A DNA stretch of 64,000 bases from Bacillota bacterium (GCA_017557505.1 JAFYYP010000026.1:1-64000); one strand, 5' to 3'; shown: positions 43,352-51,926, counted from the first letter of the stretch. Notes: a model not told the origin generated them from the sequence alone. Program-made: numbers and translations.

Positions 43352-44266
43352 ATGGAACACAGCGACGTCTACAACTTAATGTATGACCACGCCGAATTCT
43401 ACCGGCCGCCCAGAGAAGAGCACAGCGCTTTTCTCGAGGTCGCTTACGGCTGCAGCTGGGGCTCGTGCGCGTTCTGCGACTTCATCAAGGACGAGTACAA
43501 GGTCTACAGCTTAAAGGACATTTCCCGCAAGGCCCAGCTGCTTTCGCAGGTGATCGGAGAAAAGACTCGCATCCACTTTCTGGGCTGCAACCCGCTGGGG
43601 CTGCCGACGGATTTCCTGCTGGACGTCTTCATGCTGACCCGCCGCTATCTGCCGCAGGTGAGCGAGTACTCGATGTACGCGCGTTCCGACGACGTGCTTT
43701 CAAAAAGCGAAGCGGAACTTGCCGCTTTGAAGCGCGCCGGCCTGACCGACGTGCACGTCGGCATCGAAAGCGGCGCGGACGAAGTGCTGGCCATGCACAG
43801 CAAAGGCGAGACGGCGCAGCAGATGCTCGACGCCTGCCTCGCGCTCGAAAAAGCGGGCATCGCCTGCCACATCAGCCTCATCCCGGGACTTGGCGGAAGG
43901 AGCTTATCGAAGCTGCACGCGGAAAAGACGGCCGAGCTTCTTTCGAAGATCCACCCGGCCAGCGTGTGGTGCATCGGCCTTGCGGTCTGGGAAGGAACGC
44001 CCCTGGCGGACATGATACGGTCCGGCTCGTTCGACCACATGGACTACCGCGAGATGCTCGAGGAGCTGCGATATATGGTTTCCCTTACCGAAATGGAAGG
44101 CCCGGACTGTACGTTCACGGATTCGTCCGTGCTCGGTCTGTACACGGTCGAGGGCAAGCTCCCCTCGGGCAAAGCGGACCTGCTGCACGTGTTCGACCAG
44201 CTGCTGGCGGCGTACCCGGTCGCGCCAAGCGAAGTCCTATATGATGGGCCCTCCGTGATCGGATAG
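43352..44266 (+). CDS. Radical SAM protein (Elp3/B12-type motif spacing)
   Basis: The 304-residue protein has the variant cluster motif C34-x4-C39-x2-C42 (YGCSWGSCAFCDF), then MYARSDDVL, VGIESGADEVLAMHSKG and LIPGLGG. This matches a family of small radical SAM proteins of unknown reaction. It ends the plus-strand run and is followed by a terminator. Confidence 0.85.
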   Translation: MEHSDVYNLMYDHAEFYRPPREEHSAFLEVAYGCSWGSCAFCDFIKDEYKVYSLKDISRKAQLLSQVIGEKTRIHFLGCNPLGLPTDFLLDVFMLTRRYLPQVSEYSMYARSDDVLSKSEAELAALKRAGLTDVHVGIESGADEVLAMHSKGETAQQMLDACLALEKAGIACHISLIPGLGGRSLSKLHAEKTAELLSKIHPASVWCIGLAVWEGTPLADMIRSGSFDHMDYREMLEELRYMVSLTEMEGPDCTFTDSSVLGLYTVEGKLPSGKADLLHVFDQLLAAYPVAPSEVLYDGPSVIG

Positions 44267-44280
44267 AGCTTGTCAGACCA

Positions 44281-44314
44281 AAAAAAAGCTCCGGAATCGC
44301 TTCCGGAGCTTTTA
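44281..44314. terminator. Bidirectional terminator
   Basis: AAAAGCTCCGGAA and TTCCGGAGCTTTT form a perfect long stem with a 4-nt loop between converging genes. Confidence 0.92.
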
Positions 44315-44332
44315 AAATGCTTTCGATCTGCC

Positions 44333-45118
44333 TTATGCCGTTTCGCCGCCGTCGAGAGGAATGTGCTGGCCGGTGATGTACTTGGCTTCGTCGGAGGCCA
44401 GGAACGCGTACAGCGCCGCGACTTCCGCCGGGTCAGCGTGGCGTCCGAGAGGAATGCCCTTGTTGCATTCTTCGAACATCTCCTGCGTGTATTCTGCTTC
44501 CTGCATCGGGGTGAGCACGTAGCCCGGGCAGATGCAGTTGCAGCGGATCCAGGGAGCGTGCTCGAGGGCGACGCTTCTGACGAGGTTGATGACCGCGGCC
44601 TTGGAGGCGTTGTAGTCGGTGTAGAAGGGGTGGCCTTCCATGCCGTTCGTGGAAGCGGTGCACAGGATGACGCCGGTGTTGTCCTTGGTCTTTTCCTTCT
44701 GCATTCTCTTCAGCGCTTCCATGATGCAAAGGCACATGCCGTCGAGGTTGACGCCCATGACGCGCTTCCATTGCGCGAAGTCGGTCTCGATGAACTTCTT
44801 GCGGATGGAAATGCCCGCGTTGGAGATCAGGATGTCGATGCCGCCGAGGATCTTGTCCATTTCGGCGAACGCGGCCTTGACGCTCTCTTCGCTGGAGACG
44901 TCCACCTTGACGCAGCCTGCGAGGCCCGGGATCTCTTCCATGAGCGCGGGGAAGGCCTTGTCGTTGTAGTCGAAGACGACGACCTTGGAGCCTTCGAGCA
45001 CGAAGCGGTTGGCCGTGGCCTTGCCGATGCCCGATGCGCCGCCGGTCACGACGACTCTCTTGCCCTTCAGCTCGGGATAGAGCGCGCGGGATTCAAATTT
45101 ATAGTCCTGATGTAACAT
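44333..45118 (-). CDS. Short-chain dehydrogenase/reductase (SDR)
   Basis: The 261-residue SDR has the nucleotide-binding GGASGIGKAT, NAG-type ISNAGISI, the catalytic Ser region CTASTNG, Y-x3-K in YTDYNASKAA and PGYVLTPM. It oxidises or reduces a small alcohol or carbonyl using NAD(P). It is last in the gcvPA-gcvPB-kinase-SDR run. GGAAAGGAG precedes the ATG. Confidence 0.9.
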   Translation of the reverse strand: MLHQDYKFESRALYPELKGKRVVVTGGASGIGKATANRFVLEGSKVVVFDYNDKAFPALMEEIPGLAGCVKVDVSSEESVKAAFAEMDKILGGIDILISNAGISIRKKFIETDFAQWKRVMGVNLDGMCLCIMEALKRMQKEKTKDNTGVILCTASTNGMEGHPFYTDYNASKAAVINLVRSVALEHAPWIRCNCICPGYVLTPMQEAEYTQEMFEECNKGIPLGRHADPAEVAALYAFLASDEAKYITGQHIPLDGGETA

Positions 45119-45139
45119 GTTTTTCTCCTTTCCGAAGGG

Positions 45140-46246
45140 TCAGGTTCCGCTGACCCGTATCATCTGTTCTTCGCCGAGGCCCGTGATAGCCCTCATGTAG
45201 CCGGATAATAAAGCGTCTGCTTCGAGGTCTCCCGTGTCCGCGAGCAGGGGCCTTCCCTGCAGGCTGAACAGCTTTTCCTTCGTTGCGAGCACGAAGAGGT
45301 GGTCTTTGCCGAGCCTTTTTACGACCTCCCCGCTGATCTGCTGGTTGCCTCGTCCGAGGAGAAAGCCCTGGCCTCCCGTCGGGGTGAGCACGAGGAAAGT
45401 CTCTCTTTCTGCTATCCTCTGCAGGATGTCCGCTTCGCATAAGTCTTTCTGCACGAGTTTTCCGTCTTCGACCAGGTCGACGCCGAGCACGGTGCCTTCG
45501 AGGCCTAAGCCGTCCAAAAGCGCTTTCGTCGTGGTGCCGGGACCGATAAGGTAGTAGCAGCCTTTCTTCATGCGCTTTGCCATCTCCGACGCGATCAGGG
45601 CGTGCTGCGATGCTTCGCTCGCGGGAGACGCCGCTTTTCCGTGCTGCAGCAGCGAGCGGTCGTCGGGGACGGTCAGAAGTCCGTACAGCTTCGTGCTGAC
45701 TTGATCGGCCCGCCAGGCGTCCTCGTCGATGTCCATGACTTCCGCCTGTTTCGTGCGTTTTCGCTCGCCTTTGAGCACCCTGGCTGCAAGCTCTCCTGCT
45801 GCTTCGGGCCGCACGGCGTACACCGGGGAGTGGATCTTGACACCTGCGGGGATGCCGATGACAGGGATCGCAACCCCTGCCGTCACCAGATTCCTTGCCG
45901 TGCCGTCGCCTCCCGCAAAGAGCAGGATTTCGGCTCCGGCATTTTCGATGGCTCTGGCGGCCGCGACGGTGTCGGCTGCGGTCGTGGGATCTGCCGGGGC
46001 ATAAACGGCCTCGGTGTCAAAGCCAAGGCTTTCCGCCTCGCTTTGCCCCATATCACCGGAAGCGCACAGGATCAAAAGTTCATCCTGCATCGGCAGCAGT
46101 GCTTTCAGAGCCGCTTCCGCCCTTTTGGGCGAGCGGGGCAGGGCGCCCCGCTTTGCTGCTTCTTCCGCTAACCCGTCCGTTCCTTTCAAGCCGACGCTTC
46201 CGCCCATCCCCGCGACAGGGTTGACGAGCAGTCCGACCTTCTTCAT
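45140..46246 (-). CDS. ATP-NAD kinase family protein
   Basis: The 368-residue protein begins KKVGLLVNPVAGMGG and carries the NAD-kinase motif FAGGDGTARN (about residue 105-114), then PVIGIPAGVKIHSPVYA. It belongs to the long ATP-NAD-kinase-like family common in anaerobes; the exact substrate is untested. ATG at 46246 overlaps the gcvPB stop (TAATG); an upstream GTG would extend it into gcvPB. Confidence 0.88.
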   Translation of the reverse strand: MKKVGLLVNPVAGMGGSVGLKGTDGLAEEAAKRGALPRSPKRAEAALKALLPMQDELLILCASGDMGQSEAESLGFDTEAVYAPADPTTAADTVAAARAIENAGAEILLFAGGDGTARNLVTAGVAIPVIGIPAGVKIHSPVYAVRPEAAGELAARVLKGERKRTKQAEVMDIDEDAWRADQVSTKLYGLLTVPDDRSLLQHGKAASPASEASQHALIASEMAKRMKKGCYYLIGPGTTTKALLDGLGLEGTVLGVDLVEDGKLVQKDLCEADILQRIAERETFLVLTPTGGQGFLLGRGNQQISGEVVKRLGKDHLFVLATKEKLFSLQGRPLLADTGDLEADALLSGYMRAITGLGEEQMIRVSGT

Positions 46247-47811
46247 TACTGGTACTTCTTGAGGTACGCTCTCCAGGTGACCGCCCACTGCTCGGGGTCA
46301 TCCATGTTGGATTCGTCGAGCTGGTGGCAGACGGAACTGTGAGGCGCAGCCTTCAGATATTCGGGATCGGTATACGCTTCGTTGAAGACGTATTTGAGCG
46401 TTTCGATGTACTCGTCCAGATCGGCCTTGGAGGGGGTCTCCGTGGGCTCGAGGGTCATGGGTTCGGGTACGTAGTACGGGTGATGGCTCGTCCAGTAGTG
46501 CATGCCGAAATCCATCATGCGGCGCTGTACGTCCGCCGTGCCGACGCCGGTCTCCTCGAGGAGCTTTTCCAGCGTGTAGCGGCACTGCTCGATGCGCTGC
46601 TTGCCCGGGATGTACGGTGCGTCCACGACAGGGAGTTCCATGAGCTTCTTGAACAGGTAGTTGTTGTTCAGGACGGCGGTCTTGGCGACCTGGTACAGGC
46701 CTTCCGCGCCGAGCGCGCGGATCCATGCGTAGGTCTTTAAGACGACCTGCGCGGCGCCGTTGAACTCGCGGATCTTATGCATGCCGTACGGATTCTTCGC
46801 GTTGGCATAGTCGTAATAGTACTTCTCGCCGTCGAAGCGGATGATGGGCGCAGGCAGGAATTCTTCCAGGAAGTCCGCGCAGCCCACCGCACCGCAGGCG
46901 GGGCCTCCGCAGCCGTGAGGCGCGGAGAACGTCTTGTGCAGGTTGAAGAAGCACATGTCGAAGCCGGCTTCCTTGGCGCGGGTGACGCCGAGCAGGCCGT
47001 TGGCGTTGGCCTGGTCGTAGGCGCACAGGCCGCCGTGCTCGTGCATGTAGCTCGTGAACTTCAGCACATTTCTGTTGTACACGCCGGTGTCTTCGGGGTT
47101 CGCGACGAAGAAGGCCGCGGTGTGTTCGTTCACAGCCGCCTTGAAGGCCTCGAAGTCGGGGTAACCGCTTTCGTCCGGGTGCAGGTAGATGATCTTGTAG
47201 CCCTTGAGGTGGGGCGCCGCAGCGTCGGAGGGGTGCGAATAGATCGTCGTGATGATCTCGTTGCGCTGCTTGTCTTCGCCGCGGGACTTAAAGTAGGAGT
47301 AAACGAGGGACGCCATGCCTAAAATGGCCTGCGATCCTCCGCCGGGCTGCATCGTGAACGCGTCCATGCCGGAGATCTCGCAGAAGTACTGGTTCGTCTT
47401 GTAGATGATCTCCATGATGCCCTGCGCAGTGCTTTCGTCCTGCAGCGGGTGCATCTCGCGCATCTGCGGCAGGTTTGCCAGCTGTTCGTTTACTTTGGGG
47501 CTGTATTTGACGGTGCAGGTGCCCTGGCCGATCTCGATGTTGACGTCGGCACCGAGCGTCTCCTGCGCGAGGCGCGCATAGTGACGCAGCACTCTGGGCT
47601 GGGAGATCTCGGGCAGGCCGGGAGCCTGCTTTCTCTTCATGAATTCTGGGATGGCGGCGGTGCCTTCGGTGGCTTCACAGACAGCCTTTTCAGCTTTGTT
47701 CACGAGAACGCCGCGCTCTCCCGGCTGGGACAGTTCGAAAATGACGGGCTCGTCCCACTTGGCCTGGTGGAATCCGGTGCGTACGGGATTGCTTCTGTCG
47801 ATCTTCTTCAT
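46246..47811 (-). CDS. gcvPB: Glycine decarboxylase (P-protein) subunit 2
   Basis: The 521-residue PLP subunit has the P-protein signature QPGGGSQAILG, SHPSDAAAPHLKGYK, the PLP-lysine segment NLHKTFSAPHGCGGPACG and HHPYYVPEPMTLEPTET. With GcvPA it decarboxylates glycine and passes the aminomethyl group to GcvH. gcvT, gcvH and lpd are not in the window, so the rest of the system must be elsewhere or absent. It overlaps neighbouring genes on both sides. Confidence 0.96.
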   Translation of the reverse strand: MKKIDRSNPVRTGFHQAKWDEPVIFELSQPGERGVLVNKAEKAVCEATEGTAAIPEFMKRKQAPGLPEISQPRVLRHYARLAQETLGADVNIEIGQGTCTVKYSPKVNEQLANLPQMREMHPLQDESTAQGIMEIIYKTNQYFCEISGMDAFTMQPGGGSQAILGMASLVYSYFKSRGEDKQRNEIITTIYSHPSDAAAPHLKGYKIIYLHPDESGYPDFEAFKAAVNEHTAAFFVANPEDTGVYNRNVLKFTSYMHEHGGLCAYDQANANGLLGVTRAKEAGFDMCFFNLHKTFSAPHGCGGPACGAVGCADFLEEFLPAPIIRFDGEKYYYDYANAKNPYGMHKIREFNGAAQVVLKTYAWIRALGAEGLYQVAKTAVLNNNYLFKKLMELPVVDAPYIPGKQRIEQCRYTLEKLLEETGVGTADVQRRMMDFGMHYWTSHHPYYVPEPMTLEPTETPSKADLDEYIETLKYVFNEAYTDPEYLKAAPHSSVCHQLDESNMDDPEQWAVTWRAYLKKYQ

Positions 47812-49220
47812 TACTGATCGCCTCCTTCCAGGATGCGGGTAAGTTCTGCCGCGAGTCTGTCGATGTCTTCTTTCGTGTGCACTTCGGTGACGCAGTACAT
47901 GGCGCAGTTTTCGGTCCAGGGGAAGTCCTTGGTCAGGTCCTTGCCGCCGAAGATGTCCTTTTTAAGCAGGGCCTTGTTGATCTGCTCCACGCTCTTGCCG
48001 CTCTTGGAAAAGTCGAGGACGAATTCTTCGAAGAACGGCTGGCTGAAGCGAAGGCTGACGCCGGGAATGGCCGCCAGTTTCTTCGCCGCGTACTGGGCGT
48101 TTCTCATGATGGTCTCGCCGACCTCCTGCATACCCTTCGGGCCCATCGTGGACAGGTAGACACCTGCGGTGATGCCCCAAAGAGCCGTCTGCGTGCCGAC
48201 GTATTCCTTGGCCTGGTCTCTCAGATGGCCGAACGACGTTCTGTCGTAGGCGACGTCCGCGAACGCGTATTCGCCTTCCTTGGACGTCTGGCAGATGCCG
48301 AACAGGCGGGAGGGGAATTCCAGCACGTACTTCGGGTCGTCCATCGTGGCCATGAAGCCGGACTGGCCGCCGCCGAAGTTCATGTGGATGCCCAGCGACT
48401 GCACGTCGCCGCAGATGATATCAGCACCGAAAGATCTGGGAGAGGCGACGACGCCAAGGGAGATCGGATCGCACCCGACGACGACCTGCGCGCCTGCTTC
48501 GTGCGCCATGTCGGCGATCTTCTGGGCGTTGATCTCGAACATGCCCAGATACATCGGGTTTTCGAAATAGACAGCGCCGGTTTCGCTGTTCAGCTTGGCT
48601 GCGAGATCCGCAAGGTCCATGCAGCCGGTGGCCGGGTCTGCCTTGACGGTGACGAAATCCAGGTCGGGCTCGCCGTAGTTGCGGATGATGGCCTGCTTTT
48701 CGGGGTCCATGGATTCGGGCAGCAGCGCGACGCGCTTATTCGCGACGCGGCAGGCCATGCGGACGGCGGTGGAAGCCGCCTGCGCGTAGTCCATGGTCGG
48801 GACGTTGACCACTTCCATGTCGACCATCTCGGCCACGAGGCTTTCGAATTCGAACAGGGACTGGAAGCGTCCGAAGTCGTTGTACGATTCGCCGCCGTAA
48901 GCGGTCAGGAACTCGCCTTTGCTTGCGATCTCATCGCAAAGGGCGGGCACGTAGTGCTGGTAGCAGCCTGCGCCGAGGAAGTTCAGCGCGTCCGCACAGC
49001 TCTTGTTCTTCTTCAGCAGGCCTTCCACGTGGCGTCTCAGCTCGTATTCGGAGCCGAACGCTTCGGGGATGTTCATGTTCTCCTTGAGAATGATCTCGTC
49101 GGGCACCTCCTCATGGAGCTGCTCGATGGACTGCAGGCCGATCTCCTTCAGCATCTCCTGCTCGATCTCGGGGACCGAGTTGGGGATGTAGGGATGGCTC
49201 TTAAATCCTTTTACACTCAC
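47811..49220 (-). CDS. gcvPA: Glycine decarboxylase (P-protein) subunit 1
   Basis: The 469-residue subunit has the GcvPA start YIPNSVPEIEQEMLKEIG, FLGAGCYQHYVPA, MDYAQAASTAVRMA and FGGGQSGFMA. GTG at 49220 is chosen because AAAGGAGG lies 9 bases upstream; a farther upstream ATG would place the start inside the promoter region. First gene of the minus-strand run, divergent from a LysR gene. Confidence 0.95.
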   Translation of the reverse strand: MSVKGFKSHPYIPNSVPEIEQEMLKEIGLQSIEQLHEEVPDEIILKENMNIPEAFGSEYELRRHVEGLLKKNKSCADALNFLGAGCYQHYVPALCDEIASKGEFLTAYGGESYNDFGRFQSLFEFESLVAEMVDMEVVNVPTMDYAQAASTAVRMACRVANKRVALLPESMDPEKQAIIRNYGEPDLDFVTVKADPATGCMDLADLAAKLNSETGAVYFENPMYLGMFEINAQKIADMAHEAGAQVVVGCDPISLGVVASPRSFGADIICGDVQSLGIHMNFGGGQSGFMATMDDPKYVLEFPSRLFGICQTSKEGEYAFADVAYDRTSFGHLRDQAKEYVGTQTALWGITAGVYLSTMGPKGMQEVGETIMRNAQYAAKKLAAIPGVSLRFSQPFFEEFVLDFSKSGKSVEQINKALLKKDIFGGKDLTKDFPWTENCAMYCVTEVHTKEDIDRLAAELTRILEGGDQ

Positions 49221-49282
49221 TATATTCAACCTCCTTTGCGATGTTGTGCTCTGGAACCATTTTATCGTATTCCTACACTGTA

Positions 49283-49311
49283 ATGATAGCACATGTTGCA
49301 GCATGTGAAAA
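49283..49311 (-). promoter_or_regulatory. gcvPA promoter with palindromic operator in the spacer
   Basis: Minus strand TTTTCA, 17 nt, TATCAT. The palindrome CACATG-TTGCAG-CATGTG (49290-49307) fills the spacer, a position suited to regulation by the divergent LysR protein. A second dyad AATGATATTCATT (about 49315-49327) lies beside it. Confidence 0.5.
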
Positions 49312-49344
49312 TTGAATGATATTCATTGAAAGTATGAGAAAAAC

Positions 49345-49373
49345 TTGTGGATGAGGTTCGTCCATGCTATGCT
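49345..49373 (+). promoter_or_regulatory. lysR-family gene promoter
   Basis: TTGTGG, 17-nt spacer, TATGCT, ending 21 bases before the ATG at 49395. Confidence 0.45.
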
Positions 49374-49394
49374 TGAAGGCAGAAGAGGTGATCC

Positions 49395-50270
49395 ATGAGC
49401 ACGACGAAATACGAAGTCTTTTTAAAGTCCGCGCAGCTGGGCAATTTCACGCGCGCGGCGGAAGAATTAAATATAACGCAGAGCGGGGTGAGCCACACGG
49501 TAGCCTCGCTGGAAAAGGAGCTGGGTTTAAGCCTGCTCATCCGAAGCAAAGGCGGCGTGACCCTCACAGCAGATGGCAAGGCGTTGCTGCCCCACGTGCA
49601 GGCAGTAGTCGAAGAGGAGAGGCGGCTTCTTGAAAAAGCGCAGGAACTTCGGGGCCTCGACACCGGTACGATACGCATCGCGAGCTTCAACAGCGTAGCG
49701 GTCAAGTGGCTGCCGAAGATCCTCAAAGGCTTCCGCGACCTGCATCCGGGTGTGGAATTTCAGCTCATCATGTCTCACGACGACCGCCAGACGGAGCGCA
49801 TGGTGATGAACGGGGAAGCGGACTGCGGCTTTTTATGCCTTCCCGCAGAGCTCGGCGTGGACTGCGAGATCCTGCACAAAGACCGCTGGAAGATCATCCT
49901 GCCAAAAGACCATCCCCTGGCGGGTTCGAAGGTGTTTCCCGCAAAGGCTCTTGAAAAAGAGACGTTCATCCGCCCTGAAGAAGGAAGCGACCTTGAGGTC
50001 GCGGAGATATTGGAAAAACTCGGCGTAAAGCCTGCCCAGGTGTATACCGTGCAGGGCGATGAGACGATCCTGGCCATGGTTTCGGCAGGGCTTGGCATCG
50101 CGGTCATGCCCGAACTGATGCTCGAGGAATGCGCCTATCCTTTAGCCTCCTGCGATCCGCAAGGGCATTTCACCCGCGAGATCGCCATCTGCGTCAAAGA
50201 CAGAAAAGCCGCGTCGCTTTCGACGCAGCGGTTCATAGAGTTTGTAAAGACATACTTGACGAAAATGTAA
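49395..50270 (+). CDS. LysR family transcriptional regulator
   Basis: The 291-residue protein has the LysR HTH (residues 4-62: FLKSAQLGNFTRAAEELNI, QSGVSHTVASLEKELG) and a type 2 periplasmic-binding effector domain (from about 90: GTIRIASFNSVA; SAGLGIAVMPELML). It diverges from gcvPA, so glycine decarboxylation is a likely target. AGAGGTGATCC precedes the ATG. Confidence 0.9.
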   Translation: MSTTKYEVFLKSAQLGNFTRAAEELNITQSGVSHTVASLEKELGLSLLIRSKGGVTLTADGKALLPHVQAVVEEERRLLEKAQELRGLDTGTIRIASFNSVAVKWLPKILKGFRDLHPGVEFQLIMSHDDRQTERMVMNGEADCGFLCLPAELGVDCEILHKDRWKIILPKDHPLAGSKVFPAKALEKETFIRPEEGSDLEVAEILEKLGVKPAQVYTVQGDETILAMVSAGLGIAVMPELMLEECAYPLASCDPQGHFTREIAICVKDRKAASLSTQRFIEFVKTYLTKM

Positions 50271-50284
50271 ATATTTGGTAATAT
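50256..50284 (+). promoter_or_regulatory. Promoter of the candidate type I toxin mRNA
   Basis: TTGACG, 17-nt spacer, TAATAT, overlapping the end of the LysR gene. Predicted start near 50291, giving a leader of about 66 nt. Confidence 0.7.
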
Positions 50285-50356
50285 CATTGCGCACTGCGAA
50301 GCACGACGCGAAAAGCGTCCGGCGGTCGGCCAATCTCCCGGAAAGGAGGTGGTCCT

Positions 50357-50425
50357 ATGCGGATTACGCTGCATATTTTCGGTTTTACCGTGACTATCAT
50401 CGTAAAAAAGCATAACCGCCGGTAA
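50357..50425 (+). CDS. 22-residue hydrophobic peptide, candidate type I toxin
   Basis: ATG at 50357 has a very strong ribosome binding site (GAAAGGAGGTGG, spacing about 6). The peptide starts MRITLHIFGF, continues with TVTIIV and ends KKHNRR: a hydrophobic segment with a basic tail, as in small membrane toxins. It has its own promoter (50256-50284) and terminator-like hairpin (50472-50495). An antisense RNA with consensus promoter covers its 3' end. The leader carries GCGGTCGGC (50322-50330), which can pair with GCCGACCGC in the 3' part (50473-50481), a long-range fold typical of silenced type I toxin mRNAs. I do not recognise the peptide family. Confidence 0.65.
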   Translation: MRITLHIFGFTVTIIVKKHNRR

Positions 50426-50495
50426 TCGCAATACCGACGGTTATGTGGATATACTCCATATTTCTCGTTGTAGCCGACCGCTTTCGCGGTGCTTT
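50404..50495 (-). ncRNA. Candidate antisense antitoxin RNA
   Basis: A minus-strand transcript of about 90 nt is predicted from a consensus promoter (TTGACA, 16 nt, TATAAT; 50502-50529) to a strong terminator: CATAACCG and CGGTTATG (50411-50445 hairpin) followed by six T. It is complementary to the last codons and the 3' end of the toxin mRNA, as in par/fst-like and txpA-like type I systems. Confidence 0.7.
50472..50495 (+). terminator. Terminator-like hairpin of the toxin mRNA
   Basis: AGC..ACCGC-TTTC-GCGGT-GCT followed by a short T/A run. Confidence 0.55.
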
Positions 50496-50501
50496 AAATT
50501 A

Positions 50502-50529
50502 ATTATAGCCTCATTCCAATATTTGTCAA
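50502..50529 (-). promoter_or_regulatory. Consensus promoter of the antisense RNA
   Basis: Minus strand TTGACA, 16-nt spacer, TATAAT, just outside the 3' end of the cysteine desulfidase gene and pointing at the toxin gene. Confidence 0.75.
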
Positions 50530-50534
50530 GAGAT

Positions 50535-51812
50535 CTATTCCGTCATGATCGCCTGGATCACGTGGTCGGTCTCGGCCATGCCGACGCGCCCGAGGCGCCC
50601 GATGTTGTCGATGCACTTTTCGACGTCGTCGTTCAGGACGCCGTCGCCGCCCTTCAGCCGGCGGCCTTTTTTGAGCATCTCGTAAGCCATGATGCTGCAG
50701 TCGACGGCAGCCGCGATCTTCGTCGCGCACGAAGCCTTCGCGCCGTCGCACACCATGCCGGAGATCTGGCCGAGCGAGGTGATGACGGTCTTTTCGACCT
50801 CGTCTTCGCTCGCTCCTAAAAGGAACGCGATGCCGGCTCCCGCGCCGGACGCTGCGCACATGGCGCCGCAGAACGCGGAGAGGGGGCCGATGCCCGTCTT
50901 CTCGTGGATGGCGGTCAGGTCGCTCATGACCATCGCGCGGATCATCTCTTCTTCGCTCTTTCCGAGTTCCTTCGCGTACGTGATGACCGGCATGGACGCC
51001 GTGATGCCCTGGTTGCCGGATCCGGATACGATGACGACCGGCATTTCGCAGCCGCTCATGCGGGCGTCGGATCCCGCCGCTGCCGCGGCGATGGCGCGGT
51101 TTCTCAAGGAGTCGCCCTTGATCTCCAGGATGCTCTTGCCGACAGACGCACCCCAGGAACCGCTTAAGCCTTCCGCGGAGATGGCCGAGTTGCAGGCCGC
51201 CTGGCGCAGGAGGAACTTCTTTACGTCATCCAGATCGCAGGTCTTCGCGAAATCGTAGATGTCTTTTATATTCAACAGGCTCTTGTCCGGCTTGGATGGA
51301 TCTTCCGCGCCGTCCTCTTCGTGCTTTTCGAACAGCACCTGACCGTCCTTTTCGACGCGGACGACGTTGGCGTGGCGCTTGATGATGCGGGCCATGGACG
51401 TATGCCCCTGTGCTTCCAACTTGATGATGATCTCGAGCAGCTCCGTGCCGAAGGTCGGCGAAACGCTGAACTCTGCATCTTTGAGGAGTTTACGCATTCT
51501 TTCCTTGTCTTCTTCGCTCGCTTCGGCGATGCATTCCAGCTCCTTTTCCGCCTTTCCGAAAGCGATGCCTGCCGCCGCCGCGACTTCCATGCCGACCATT
51601 CCGCCGGTGTTGGGAACGACGACGCTCTTTACGTTCTTGATGATGTTGCCGCTGACTTTGACGTCAACCTTTTCCGGGTCCATGCCCAGAGCTTCCTTTG
51701 CCTTTGCCGCGCAGAATGCCACTGCGATCGGCTCCGTACACCCCATGGCGGGGACGAGTTCGCTTTCGAGGATCCGTACGTAGGTCCCGTAGCGCTTATC
51801 GGTTCTTTCCAT
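50535..51812 (-). CDS. cyuA: L-cysteine desulfidase family protein (CyuA/UPF0597)
   Basis: The 425-residue protein has MGCTEPIA with C25, the position of the essential cysteine in characterised L-cysteine desulfidase, plus later cysteines (FCGAMCAASG; MVCDGAKASC) expected to hold a [4Fe-4S] cluster. It degrades cysteine to pyruvate, sulfide and ammonia. ATG at 51812 is chosen over GTG 51821 for ribosome-binding-site spacing and family alignment. Monocistronic with its own promoter. Confidence 0.88.
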   Translation of the reverse strand: MERTDKRYGTYVRILESELVPAMGCTEPIAVAFCAAKAKEALGMDPEKVDVKVSGNIIKNVKSVVVPNTGGMVGMEVAAAAGIAFGKAEKELECIAEASEEDKERMRKLLKDAEFSVSPTFGTELLEIIIKLEAQGHTSMARIIKRHANVVRVEKDGQVLFEKHEEDGAEDPSKPDKSLLNIKDIYDFAKTCDLDDVKKFLLRQAACNSAISAEGLSGSWGASVGKSILEIKGDSLRNRAIAAAAAGSDARMSGCEMPVVIVSGSGNQGITASMPVITYAKELGKSEEEMIRAMVMSDLTAIHEKTGIGPLSAFCGAMCAASGAGAGIAFLLGASEDEVEKTVITSLGQISGMVCDGAKASCATKIAAAVDCSIMAYEMLKKGRRLKGGDGVLNDDVEKCIDNIGRLGRVGMAETDHVIQAIMTE

Positions 51813-51856
51813 GACTTCCACCTTTCCTTTGTGAAACAGGGATCGCTGATACTTTA

Positions 51857-51885
51857 ATTTTAGCCCCCTGCCAAAGCAGTGTCAA
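51857..51885 (-). promoter_or_regulatory. cyuA promoter
   Basis: Minus strand TTGACA, 17-nt spacer, TAAAAT, about 38 bases before the ATG. Confidence 0.7.
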
Positions 51886-51890
51886 ACAGC

Positions 51891-51926
51891 AAAGAAGCGC
51901 CGCCCCTTAGGGCGGCACTTCTTTTT
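51891..51926. terminator. Terminator of the AtuA operon
   Basis: AAAGAAGCGCCGCCC and GGGCGGCACTTCTTTTT form a long stem with a short loop, ending the minus-strand AtuA run just upstream of the cyuA promoter. Confidence 0.82.
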
